Positions 1 to 9,192 of a DNA stretch of 42,054 nt are shown piece by piece. The translations under genes and the position numbers were made by a program. The notes beneath the pieces are model-generated. The model did no database searches, was not told where the DNA came from, and saw only the letters and a program-made list of their open reading frames with translations. The stretch covers positions 1-42,054 of the forward strand of contig CABYKN010000008.1 in NCBI GenBank assembly GCA_902519695.1, in the 5' to 3' direction. Origin of the DNA: an uncultured Pelagibacteraceae bacterium (GTDB lineage: Bacteria > Pseudomonadota > Alphaproteobacteria > Pelagibacterales > Pelagibacteraceae). Within the stretch, counting starts at the first letter, position 1; each line of letters begins with the position of its first letter.

Positions 1-136
1 ATGTGCTTGCAAAAAAAGAGGAGATAAAACCAACAATATTACTAAGAATTTTCTCATTATTTCATATCATTTTAATTAACTTGTTTGAACTTTATATAGA
101 ATTTTTATGTTTAAAAGATAAATAGTTTAAAGAATT
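1..136. other. Left-edge region, possible 3' end of an upstream gene
   Basis: No complete gene is visible here. On the + strand one frame is open from base 3 to a TAG at 123-125, about 40 codons. Its codons look like the neighbours' (AGA, TTA, ATA), and its product would be hydrophobic with a basic/acidic start. It could be the C-terminal end of a gene that begins left of the window, but the other + frames also enter from the edge and stop at 25-27 and near 77, so the reading frame of any truncated gene cannot be decided. No hairpin terminator or clear promoter precedes the gene starting at 137. Confidence 0.25.
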
Positions 137-784
137 ATGTTTTTAACCATTAAAAATATCCCCTCAAAATCTTGGAGCTCAGAAAAACCTTTAAATTTAA
201 AACCTAAATTTACAACTTTTTTACTTTTATTTGTTGGTTTATCTTTGTTTGGCTTGGGAGAGGGTCTATTATTAGTTTCTACTACTGGTAATTCTCCATG
301 GTCTGTTCTTGCAGAAGGGTTATCAAACATATTAAATATTTCGATTGGTCTATCTACGCTCATAATAAGCATTGTCGTTTTAGGTTTTTGGTTTCCACTA
401 AAACAAAAACCAGGAATTGGAACAATCCTAAATATTTTAATTATAGCAGCGATAATTGATTTGACGCTTTTTCTTTTTGATCCTCCTTTAGCTACTTTTT
501 CAAAATATATTCTTGCTGTATTTTCTGTTCTGCTTGTTGGTTTAGGAAGTGGAATATACTTAATTGCAAATTTAGGACCCGGTCCTAGAGATGGATTGAT
601 GACAGGTCTAACAAAAAAAACTCAACTTCCTATTGCTTTAATTCGAGCTACTTTAGAAATTTCAGCTGTTATATCTGGTTGGTATTTGGGAGGAACTGTT
701 GGTTTGGGCACTATAATATTTGCATTTGGGATAGGCCCTGCTGTAGCTTTAGGAATTTATATTGTGGATAAAGTTACGAAGTGA
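137..784 (+). CDS. YczE/YyaS/YitT-type integral membrane protein
   Basis: The 215-aa protein is almost wholly hydrophobic, with about five or six membrane segments after a soluble N-terminus of about 25 residues. The pattern GLGEGLLL, then PWSVLAEGLSN, then QKPGIGTILN and LGPGPRDGLMTGL is the hallmark of the YczE membrane-protein family. The family is widespread, its transport or signalling role is not settled, and no substrate can be read from the sequence. The ATG at 137 follows an AAAGAA stretch; a later start is possible because the first 20 residues are not conserved-looking. The next gene on the same strand starts 60 nt downstream. Family placement is firm, function is not. Confidence 0.75.
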   Translation: MFLTIKNIPSKSWSSEKPLNLKPKFTTFLLLFVGLSLFGLGEGLLLVSTTGNSPWSVLAEGLSNILNISIGLSTLIISIVVLGFWFPLKQKPGIGTILNILIIAAIIDLTLFLFDPPLATFSKYILAVFSVLLVGLGSGIYLIANLGPGPRDGLMTGLTKKTQLPIALIRATLEISAVISGWYLGGTVGLGTIIFAFGIGPAVALGIYIVDKVTK

Positions 785-844
785 ATGTTTTTAATGGACA
801 ATTAGTCGATTGTTTATATTGAATAAAAATTGTAAATATAAATT

Positions 845-1300
845 ATGTCTATAAAAAATTGGATGAAAGAGTCAGCAAATATACTATTTGACGATAGTAA
901 AAATGATTTAAGAGCACTTCCCAAAACTGTGAGACTACAAATATTATTAGTTTTAAGTTTTATATGGACAACAGTATTTAGTTTATACGTATTTTCATAT
1001 GCCACTTTTGCATTTGGCTGGGCAGGGACCTATGTTGCTCATATAGGTTTAATATTTGCTGTTTATTATACGTTTAAACAATTTCATAGAGCTGAAGCAA
1101 AAGCTGTTAGTGTTTTTAAGACGAAAAACTTTGATCCATTTAAAATCATGACAATTGTTTTTGTTATAGTTTTTATTTTTGTTTTCTCTAAAGGAATTGA
1201 AGTGTTGACAAGAACAAACTCTTACTCAATTCCATATGACGGACCTAGTAAATCAGCATTTGAAAAATGGCTGCCTTTTACTAAAAATAAATCTGAATAA
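845..1300 (+). CDS. Unrecognised small membrane protein (151 aa)
   Basis: I do not recognise this family. The 151-residue product has a polar N-terminus of about 30 residues rich in Asp/Lys, three likely membrane helices (about 31-53, 57-77 and 101-120), a basic loop of about 20 residues between helices 2 and 3, and a polar C-terminal tail of about 30 residues ending in lysines. Codon use matches the neighbours. It ends 7 nt before the end of the convergent typA gene, so the two transcripts must overlap or terminate inside each other. It may be transcribed with the YczE-type gene upstream. An opposite-strand ORF at 814-1005 is only its shadow. Confidence 0.7.
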   Translation: MSIKNWMKESANILFDDSKNDLRALPKTVRLQILLVLSFIWTTVFSLYVFSYATFAFGWAGTYVAHIGLIFAVYYTFKQFHRAEAKAVSVFKTKNFDPFKIMTIVFVIVFIFVFSKGIEVLTRTNSYSIPYDGPSKSAFEKWLPFTKNKSE

Positions 1301-1307
1301 TAATTTT

Positions 1308-3134
1308 TTAAGAAGCTTCTGATAATTTAGAGAGCTTTTTTCTCTCGTGAGGATCAAGCACAGCTTTCCTTAATCTACATGAATTTGGCGTAATTTCTAG
1401 CGCTTCATCAGAATTTAACATGCTCAATTGTTCAGCAATAGACATTTTTCTTACAGGAGTTAAAACAACATTTTCATCTGTTCCTTGTGTCCTCATATTT
1501 GTAAGTTTTTTACCTTTCATGACATTTATAATCATATCACCAGGTTTAGGTGATAATCCCACAATCATACCTGAATAAACTGGATCGTTATGAGTAACAA
1601 ACATTTCTCCTCTTGCCTGTAGATTATAAATTGCAAATGCTACTGCTTTCCCTTGCTCCATAGAAATTAATGCACCATTTCTTCTGCCTTCCATATCTCC
1701 CTCAAATTTTCCATAAGAATGGAATATTCTATTTATTACTCCTGTTCCCTTAGTCAGAGTAAGAAATCTACTGGTGTATCCCATTAAACCTCTAGTAGGT
1801 GCATGAAAGATTAATCGTTTTTTATTTTTTCCAGTATCTTTAAGATCTATTAATTTTCCTTTTCTTTTATTCATGGAGTCTATAACTTTAGAAGAAAATT
1901 CTTCGTCAAGATCCATAGTAATTTCTTCAATAGGCTCTAATTTTTCAGCATTTTTATCTTTTTTAAATAAAACTCTAGGAGGGCTTACTGTCATTTCAAA
2001 TCCTTCACGTCTCATTTGTGTTAGTAATATTTCTAACATTAATTCACCTCTTCCACTTATTTCAAAAGAGTCTTTGTTGTCATTTTCTGAAAAAGAAATT
2101 CCAACATTATTTTGAGCTTCTTGAACTAATCTCTCTCTGATTTGAGTACTTGTAAGTTTTTTACCTTCAGTACCAGCTAATGGAGAACTATTTACTGTAA
2201 TTTTAATAGACATAGTTGGAGGATCAATTGGGGTTGCTTGGATTGGTATATCTACCTCAGTATCACATATGGTATCAGCAACATTTGCTTTTTCTAATCC
2301 AGCGATAACTACAATATCTCCAGCTTCACCAACTTCTATTGGTACTTTTTTTGTCCCCTCGTATCTAAATATTTTAGTCAACCTTCCCTCATCGACTTTT
2401 TCTCCATCAAGATTAATTGCCTTGATTTGTTGATTTGCTTTTGCAGTACCTTGTGAAATTCTACCAACTAAACTTCTACCCAAAAAACTGTCCGCATATA
2501 AAAGAGTCGATAGCATTGCAAAAGGCTTAGATTTGTCAAATTCTACTGGCTTAACATGATCTATTACTAAATCTAATAATGGATTTAAATTTTCTCTTGG
2601 ACCATCTATTTCATTAGATGCCCAGCCAGATCTTCCACTTGCGTAAATAACTGGAAAGTCTAATTGCTCTTCGTCGGCATCTAGGCTGACAAATAAGTCA
2701 AAGGTCTCATTTAAAACTTCATCAGCCCTTTGGTCAGCTTTGTCTAATTTATTAATAACCACTATTGGTTTAAGGCCTTGTTTAAGTGCTTTAGCTAATA
2801 CAAATTTGGTTTGAGGCATCACCCCTTCGGCTGAATCTATTAACAATAATGCACCATCTGCCATGCTAAGAACTCTTTCAACTTCTGCAGCAAAATCTCT
2901 GTGTCCAGGTGTATCAATAATATTAATTCTAGAATCTTTCCAATTTATCGAAGCTGGTTTGGCAAGAATTGTAATACCTCTTTCCTTTTCAAGCTCACCA
3001 GAATCCATCAATCTTTCATCAACAACTTCATTTTCTCTAAAAGAACCACTCTGTTTCATCAAGTTGTCGATCAAAGTGGTTTTACCATGATCAACGTGGG
3101 CAATTATAGTGATGTTACGTATAGATGTTGTCAT
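1308..3134 (-). CDS. typA: Ribosome-associated GTPase TypA/BipA
   Basis: This is a translational GTPase of the EF-G-like superfamily that binds ribosomes and supports 50S assembly and growth under stress. The 608-aa length is normal for the family. Visible motifs are the P-loop AHVDHGKT at 12-19, the switch-I effector region ending ERGIT at 51-55, DTPGH at 74-78 and NKLDKAD at 128-134. After the G domain come a beta-barrel domain and EF-G-like domains III and V, and the BipA-typical C-terminal part contains RGLMGYTSRFLTLTKGTG and a basic end. The ATG at 3134 precedes the conserved ITIIAHVDHGKT directly. It is followed in the same direction by nothing in this window and converges with the 845-1300 gene. 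Confidence 0.97.
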   Translation of the reverse strand: MTTSIRNITIIAHVDHGKTTLIDNLMKQSGSFRENEVVDERLMDSGELEKERGITILAKPASINWKDSRINIIDTPGHRDFAAEVERVLSMADGALLLIDSAEGVMPQTKFVLAKALKQGLKPIVVINKLDKADQRADEVLNETFDLFVSLDADEEQLDFPVIYASGRSGWASNEIDGPRENLNPLLDLVIDHVKPVEFDKSKPFAMLSTLLYADSFLGRSLVGRISQGTAKANQQIKAINLDGEKVDEGRLTKIFRYEGTKKVPIEVGEAGDIVVIAGLEKANVADTICDTEVDIPIQATPIDPPTMSIKITVNSSPLAGTEGKKLTSTQIRERLVQEAQNNVGISFSENDNKDSFEISGRGELMLEILLTQMRREGFEMTVSPPRVLFKKDKNAEKLEPIEEITMDLDEEFSSKVIDSMNKRKGKLIDLKDTGKNKKRLIFHAPTRGLMGYTSRFLTLTKGTGVINRIFHSYGKFEGDMEGRRNGALISMEQGKAVAFAIYNLQARGEMFVTHNDPVYSGMIVGLSPKPGDMIINVMKGKKLTNMRTQGTDENVVLTPVRKMSIAEQLSMLNSDEALEITPNSCRLRKAVLDPHERKKLSKLSEAS

Positions 3135-3227
3135 TTGCGCGTTCTTATATATTAATTTTTTGATTTGAAAACAGTTAAATATTTATATTTTTCAACAAAT
3201 ATAGAAATTATACAAATATATATCTTA
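3135..3227. other. Intergenic spacer upstream of typA
   Basis: These 93 nt are very AT-rich and separate two - strand genes. They should hold the typA promoter and the end of the preceding transcript. On the - strand there are several TATA-like hexamers, but no spaced -35/-10 pair stands out and no GC-rich hairpin is visible. Confidence 0.4.
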
Positions 3228-4916
3228 CTAATTAATCAAAATTCTTGAGGGAATCGAAGTACTAATGAGTTTTCTAAATGAAGACATGCTTTTAGCAAAT
3301 AAATGAGAGTAATTATTCATTTCATCAATTATAACATTTCTTGAATAGTCTTCATTCTCATACTTTTTCATGTTTTTTAATGTTGAGGACACTCTTCTTT
3401 TTAGAGTTTGAGGGATTTGACTATAATCAATTTTTAGATCTTTAATATTTTTTTTATCTGTAGATAAAACATAAAGATTAGTAATGTTTGCACCTGTTTT
3501 TTCTACAAGTTCTTTGTCAAAAAAATAATAAATATTTTTAAATTCTGACTTAAAAGTAGATAGCACAAAATCAAGAGTTTCTACTTTATCAAGATCTACA
3601 ACTGTATTATTTAGCAATATACCATCTTCAAACATACATTTTTTTACATCTTTATAAAATTCTTTTGTTGTTAGATGTTCAGGTACCCCATCTCCAAAAA
3701 ATAAATCAATAACAACAAGCTCGTATTTTTTTTTACAATTTTTTACAAATGTTCTGGCATCTTCAAAAAATATGTTTGATTTTTTTTTTTTATAATTAAA
3801 ATATTCTCTAGCTATATCTAAGGTTAAGGGATCGATTTCAACTACATCAACATTGTATTTTTTGTTTTCAAGATAATTTGGTAATGCACCTGCTCCAAAT
3901 CCAAGGACTAGTGCATTTCCTATCTCAGAACTCATGGATAAATTATTTAATACGTGAATATAAGTATTTAAAGAGTCTCCATTTTTTGCAACAGTATTTT
4001 GCGTGAAACCATTTTGATAAAGAATATAATGGGTTTCTTTTTCACTGTTTTTTGGCTTGTAACCGATTACCTTAAGATTTCCGTAAAAAGATGGTTTTTC
4101 ATAAAGTATTAAATACTTATTGTCATTCAAGTCTGTCGATTTTGTGAAGTATGAAAGATAATTCTCTTTATTAACTAAAATCAGAATTAGTATTCCAAAT
4201 AAGAGAATATTTAAAAATATAAATTTTTTTTTTAATTTTTTGAAAAATGAGTAACCTATTAGAAAATACATTAGTAAATTTATACCAATTAAAAATAAAG
4301 CATTTAATATAAATGAATTAAAATTTGTAAAATTCGGAATTATAAAAAGTGCTGTAAAAATTACACCAAAGACTGACCCCAATGTACTTATAAAAAAAAC
4401 ATAGCCTGACTTAGAATCGCTACTGTCATCGTGTTTTGATTTAATTATTGATATTAGAATAGGATTAAGCGCAGACATTAATACCAATGGGACAGACAAT
4501 AAAACTAAGCTTCCAATAAAACTACCAATTAATAAGTTTATTCCAATTAAGTGAGGAAATAAAATTGGATAAATAATTGAAGAAATTAATATAAAAAATG
4601 AACTTAAAAAAGGAATAAAAATAAAAACATCTTCATAAAGTTCGTTGTTGATTTTTGATGTTAGCCATCCACCAAATTGATATCCAATTGCTAAAAAAAT
4701 TAATGTTATTGATAAAATAGAAGTCCAGATGTAAAGGCTTACACCAAAAAATGGAGTTAGTATTCTTGAAGCTAACAACTCTAAGGATAATACTACGGCT
4801 CCTGTAAAAAAAATTAGTAAAAGATATTTGTTAAAATGATTTTTTTCTGAAATCAAAGTACTAAGGATACTTCTTGGTCGCTTTTGCTTTACCAAGCTTT
4901 TTTTTCTTGTCTCCAA
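3228..4916 (-). CDS. Membrane-fused spermidine-synthase-like protein
   Basis: The N-terminal part (about residues 30-250) is hydrophobic with roughly seven membrane helices. The C-terminal part (about 265-562) is a class I SAM-dependent fold of the spermidine synthase type: nucleotide-binding LVLGFGAGALPNYL at 337-350, acidic ribose-binding VDVVEIDPLT at 356-365, FFEDARTF at 383-390 and VVIDLFFGDG at 401-410. This matches proteins annotated as fused MFS/spermidine synthase, whose true substrates are mostly unknown. The ATG at 4916 overlaps the upstream PEBP-like gene by 56 nt. An in-frame TTG at 4856 lies 5 nt after that gene's stop and would remove only 20 basic residues, so it is a credible alternative start. 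A run of twelve T (3780-3791) lies in the coding sequence, in a lysine-rich stretch. Confidence 0.8.
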   Translation of the reverse strand: METRKKSLVKQKRPRSILSTLISEKNHFNKYLLLIFFTGAVVLSLELLASRILTPFFGVSLYIWTSILSITLIFLAIGYQFGGWLTSKINNELYEDVFIFIPFLSSFFILISSIIYPILFPHLIGINLLIGSFIGSLVLLSVPLVLMSALNPILISIIKSKHDDSSDSKSGYVFFISTLGSVFGVIFTALFIIPNFTNFNSFILNALFLIGINLLMYFLIGYSFFKKLKKKFIFLNILLFGILILILVNKENYLSYFTKSTDLNDNKYLILYEKPSFYGNLKVIGYKPKNSEKETHYILYQNGFTQNTVAKNGDSLNTYIHVLNNLSMSSEIGNALVLGFGAGALPNYLENKKYNVDVVEIDPLTLDIAREYFNYKKKKSNIFFEDARTFVKNCKKKYELVVIDLFFGDGVPEHLTTKEFYKDVKKCMFEDGILLNNTVVDLDKVETLDFVLSTFKSEFKNIYYFFDKELVEKTGANITNLYVLSTDKKNIKDLKIDYSQIPQTLKRRVSSTLKNMKKYENEDYSRNVIIDEMNNYSHLFAKSMSSFRKLISTSIPSRILIN

Positions 4917-5256
4917 TAGCAGTTATAGTCCACTCATATGTATGAGAACCATCGGGAGGACATGGGCTTTTATATTTAAAGGCACCAGGTTGAATAGTTT
5001 GATCTCCATTATAATCCTTAATTTTGCCACCGCCATGGTTATATCCTGGAACGTCTTTATCCTTCATTTTAAATCTTAGTTCTCTTGTTCCATCTGGTAC
5101 ATTTTTAAGTTCAAAGATTGGATTAGAAACTTTATTTGGTTTACCAGACGTGCAGCTTTTTAAGTTTCCCCATTCAAAAGTAAATGAAAATTCATTAGCT
5201 AAGATTGGAATGGAAAATAAGAACAATAAAATTATTGATTTTATTAATAGTTTCAT
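4861..5256 (-). CDS. Secreted, shortened PEBP-like (YbhB/YbcL-type) protein
   Basis: The 131-aa product starts with a clear signal peptide (MKLLIKSIILLFLFSIPILA, cleavage after about residue 20), so it is probably periplasmic or exported. The mature part resembles phosphatidylethanolamine-binding-protein (YbhB/YbcL) sequences: a FELKNVPDGTRELRFKMKD strand, a DKDVPGYNHGGG ligand-site-like element replacing DPDAP, then SPCPPDGSHTYEWTI replacing the family's GPxPPxGxHRY, and a KAKATKKYP end. It lacks much of the central region of 150-180-aa PEBPs. Two cysteines (in KSCTSGK and SPCPP) could form a disulfide. It overlaps the start of the spermidine-synthase-like gene and follows the groEL terminator. 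The biochemical role is unknown. Confidence 0.7.
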   Translation of the reverse strand: MKLLIKSIILLFLFSIPILANEFSFTFEWGNLKSCTSGKPNKVSNPIFELKNVPDGTRELRFKMKDKDVPGYNHGGGKIKDYNGDQTIQPGAFKYKSPCPPDGSHTYEWTITAIGDKKKKLGKAKATKKYP

Positions 5257-5290
5257 TTTTTTAATTTATTATTATTTTTAGAATCTTCAC

Positions 5291-5330
5291 CAAAAAAAAA
5301 CCCCCGAAAAACGGGGGTTTTAAATTTTCT
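5291..5330 (-). terminator. Rho-independent terminator after groEL
   Basis: A 6-bp G/C stem (CCCCCG at 5301-5306 with CGGGGG at 5312-5317) encloses an AAAAA loop and is flanked by A and T tracts that extend the pairing. Read on the - strand the stem is followed by a run of nine T, a classic terminator for groEL, which ends at 5360. It also separates groESL from the PEBP-like gene starting at 5256. The T tract on the other side would let it work in both directions. It is the only strong GC hairpin noticed in an intergenic region of this window. Confidence 0.85.
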
Positions 5331-5359
5331 AGACAACTAGATGATTTGAAGTGAAGGGA

Positions 5360-7029
<1,670 letters not shown>

Positions 7030-7034
7030 ATTAA

Positions 7035-7328
7035 TTATTTACCTGTTGCAATACCCATAATGTCAGATTCTTTCATTATGCTGTACTCTTTACCATCAAT
7101 TTTAACTTCTGTTCCTGACCACTTACCGAATAAAACTTTATCTCCTACTTTAACGTCCATAGGTATTAGTTTTCCATCTTCAGTTTTTGCACCTCCGCCG
7201 ACAGCAACAACTTTACCTTCTTGAGGTTTTTCTTGAGCTGTATCTGGAATAATTATGCCACCAGCAGTTTTTTCGCTGCTATCTAAAACTTCTATTAAAA
7301 CACGGTCATGTAACGGTTTAAACTTCAT
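7035..7328 (-). CDS. groES: Co-chaperonin GroES (10 kDa)
   Basis: GroES forms the heptameric lid of the GroEL folding chamber. The 97-aa length is typical. It begins [13 protein letters not shown], contains the mobile-loop region [20 protein letters not shown] at about 17-36 that contacts GroEL, and has the [20 protein letters not shown] core and a final ESDIMGI. The ATG at 7326-7328 is preceded by AAAGGAG (7336-7342) at ideal spacing. groES is the first gene of the groESL operon and diverges from the HAD gene at 7451 across a 122-nt spacer that holds a sigma-32-like promoter. Confidence 0.99.
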   Translation of the reverse strand: MKFKPLHDRVLIEVLDSSEKTAGGIIIPDTAQEKPQEGKVVAVGGGAKTEDGKLIPMDVKVGDKVLFGKWSGTEVKIDGKEYSIMKESDIMGIATGK

Positions 7329-7335
7329 ACGAATT

Positions 7336-7342
7336 CTCCTTT
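7336..7342 (-). promoter_or_regulatory. Strong ribosome binding site of groES
   Basis: Read on the - strand this is AAAGGAG with a 7-nt gap to the groES ATG. It is one of the few canonical Shine-Dalgarno sequences in the window. Confidence 0.8.
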
Positions 7343-7354
7343 AAATTAGCAGTC

Positions 7355-7383
7355 ATATAGAGATATATTTAATAATTTTCAAG
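7355..7383 (-). promoter_or_regulatory. Sigma-32-like heat-shock promoter of groESL
   Basis: On the - strand a perfect CTTGAAA -35 element (7377-7383) is followed by a 14-nt spacer and CTCTATAT (7355-7362), which fits the sigma-32 -10 consensus CCCCATNT at all but two of the fixed positions. It lies 27 nt upstream of the groES ATG. No CIRCE/HrcA inverted repeat was seen in the 122-nt spacer, so heat-shock control by RpoH rather than HrcA is inferred. Confidence 0.7.
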
Positions 7384-7450
7384 ATCTTGAATAAAAATTA
7401 TGGTCTAAAAAACCCAAGAATAAAGCATATTTTTAAGCTATACCTCAAGT

Positions 7451-8266
7451 ATGCCCCAAAACTTAGACAAAGATGGATTAAGATCTAAAATAAATAGTTA
7501 CGAATTATTTTTTATCGACATATGGGGAGTGATCCATAACGGATTACAAATTTTTGAAGATTCTATTGAAGTATTAGAAAATTTAAAAAAAAATAATAAA
7601 GAGTTTGTATTACTTACCAATGCTCCAAGACCAAATTCTACAGTTATTGATTTTTTAAAAAAAATAGGACTCAAAAAATATTATGAAGATGTATACACCT
7701 CAGGAGAAGCTTCATTAAAATATTTAATGGAAAATTTTCTAAATGCAAAATTTTATCATATTGGACCACCAAGAGATTTTGACTTATTTAAAAGATTTGA
7801 ACAAAATAAAGTTAGTAATATTAGTCAAGCTGATTATTTTATTTGCACAGGGTTATTTGAAGATCATGAGACAAAACTTGAATATTATAAAGATTTACTT
7901 GAGAAATTTTCAAATAAAAAATTTGTGTGTACTAATCCAGACCTAATTGTTGATAGAGGAGATGTTAGAGAGTTTTGCGCTGGATCAGTTGCAAAAATAT
8001 TTGAGGAAATTGGTGGGAAAGTAATTTACTTTGGAAAACCTTATCCTCCAGTTTATAATTTATCTGCTAACATAAATGGTAAAAATGTTTTATGTATCGG
8101 AGATAATATGAATACAGATATAAAAGGAGCTAATATTCAAAATTTTGACAATTTGTTAATAACGAGTGGTATACATAAAAAAGAATTAAGTAGTTTAAAT
8201 ATTGATAAATTAGAAAAAAAATATGGAGTGAGTGTGAATTACACTCAAACAAAATTAAAATGGTGA
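7451..8266 (+). CDS. HAD-superfamily class IIA hydrolase (NagD-like)
   Basis: This is a probable cytoplasmic phosphatase of 271 aa. The N-terminal motif is FFIDIWGVIHNG at 20-31: the nucleophile Asp23 is present, and Trp25 replaces the second Asp of the usual DxD. That replacement is typical of the TIGR01459-type class IIA subfamily seen in alphaproteobacteria. Motif II is LLTNAPRP near 54-61, a lysine lies in FGKPYPPVY near 193-201, and motif III is CIGDNMNTDIKGA near 215-227. The substrate is unknown. It overlaps the start of ribF by 7 nt and heads the operon running through pgi. In many alphaproteobacteria this HAD gene also lies next to ribF, which is family knowledge and not shown here. 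Confidence 0.88.
   Translation: MPQNLDKDGLRSKINSYELFFIDIWGVIHNGLQIFEDSIEVLENLKKNNKEFVLLTNAPRPNSTVIDFLKKIGLKKYYEDVYTSGEASLKYLMENFLNAKFYHIGPPRDFDLFKRFEQNKVSNISQADYFICTGLFEDHETKLEYYKDLLEKFSNKKFVCTNPDLIVDRGDVREFCAGSVAKIFEEIGGKVIYFGKPYPPVYNLSANINGKNVLCIGDNMNTDIKGANIQNFDNLLITSGIHKKELSSLNIDKLEKKYGVSVNYTQTKLKW
8229..8247 (+). repeat. Short inverted repeat before ribF
   Basis: TGAGTGT (8229-8235) and ACACTCA (8241-8247) form a perfect 7-bp stem with a GAATT loop, 12 nt upstream of the ribF ATG and inside the end of the HAD gene. No T tract follows, so it is not a terminator. A role in ribF translation is only a possibility. Confidence 0.35.
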
Positions 8267-9186
8267 ACAAAATTAAAATTTATAAAAATTTTGAGATTTT
8301 AAAAAAACATCAAAATGCCATGATACTAATCGGTAATTTCGATGGATTACACTTAGGCCATCAAAAATTATTCAAAGAAGCAAAAAAATATAAAAAAAAA
8401 TATAATTCTAAAATTGGAGTGGTGACATTTGATCCAATACCAAAAATGTACTTTAATAAAAGTATTACGAATTATCGACTTTCAAATCTTAATCAAAAAA
8501 GCAGATATTTTAGTGATTATAACGTTGATTTTTTAATAAATAAAAAATTTGATAAAAAATTCTCTAAAATATCTTGTCATAATTTTATTAAAAATATTTT
8601 ATGCAAAAAGTTAAGTGCAGATTATATTTTTGTTAGTAATAATTTTAGATTTGGAAATAAGAGAGAAGGGGACGTAAATCTATTAAAAAAACTTCAAAAG
8701 AAATATGATTATAAATTAATTAACCCAAAACCATTATATAAAAAAAATAAAATTATTTCTTCAACATTAATAAGAAAATTAATCGAAAATGGTAATTTAA
8801 AAATTGCAAATCAACTTTTATCTAGAAATTGGTCAATAGAAGGTGTCGTTGAAAAGGGTAGAATGATGGGAAGAAAAATTGGTTTTCCGACCTGTAACAT
8901 AAATATAAAAAACTATGTGATACCAAAAGTAGGAGTTTATGCAGTTGATGTTTATATCAAAAAAAACAGAAAAAAGATCAAAGGAATAGCAAATATTGGT
9001 TATAGGCCTACTTTTAATCAAAAAAAATTATTATTAGAGGTAAATTTATTTAAATTTTCTGGAAATCTTTATAATAAAAATCTAACTATTAATTTTACAA
9101 AATTTATTAGAGGAGAAACCAAATTTAAAAATATTGATGCTTTAAAAAAACAGATAAAGAAAGATATTAAAATTGCCAAAAGATAA
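8260..9186 (+). CDS. ribF: Bifunctional riboflavin kinase / FAD synthetase
   Basis: RibF converts riboflavin to FMN and then FAD in the cytoplasm. The 308-aa protein has an N-terminal nucleotidyltransferase domain with IGNFDGLHLGHQKLF at 24-38, including the HxGH motif at 31-34, and later TLIRKLIENG near 169-178. A C-terminal riboflavin kinase domain begins about residue 190, with GRMMGRKIGFPTCNI near 201-215 and IANIGYRPTF. The length is normal. The ATG at 8260 lies inside the end of the HAD gene (7-nt overlap), and ileS starts 6 nt downstream, so the three are one transcript. No FMN riboswitch precedes it. Confidence 0.95.
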   Translation: MVNKIKIYKNFEILKKHQNAMILIGNFDGLHLGHQKLFKEAKKYKKKYNSKIGVVTFDPIPKMYFNKSITNYRLSNLNQKSRYFSDYNVDFLINKKFDKKFSKISCHNFIKNILCKKLSADYIFVSNNFRFGNKREGDVNLLKKLQKKYDYKLINPKPLYKKNKIISSTLIRKLIENGNLKIANQLLSRNWSIEGVVEKGRMMGRKIGFPTCNINIKNYVIPKVGVYAVDVYIKKNRKKIKGIANIGYRPTFNQKKLLLEVNLFKFSGNLYNKNLTINFTKFIRGETKFKNIDALKKQIKKDIKIAKR

Positions 9187-9192
9187 AATATC

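Noticed and set aside
7329..7450. CIRCE/HrcA operator upstream of groES
   Set aside because: No 9-nt inverted repeat of the TTAGCACTC type is present on either strand of the spacer.
8200..8260. FMN riboswitch in front of ribF
   Set aside because: There is no leader RNA; ribF begins inside the preceding gene, and none of the conserved riboswitch segments is seen.
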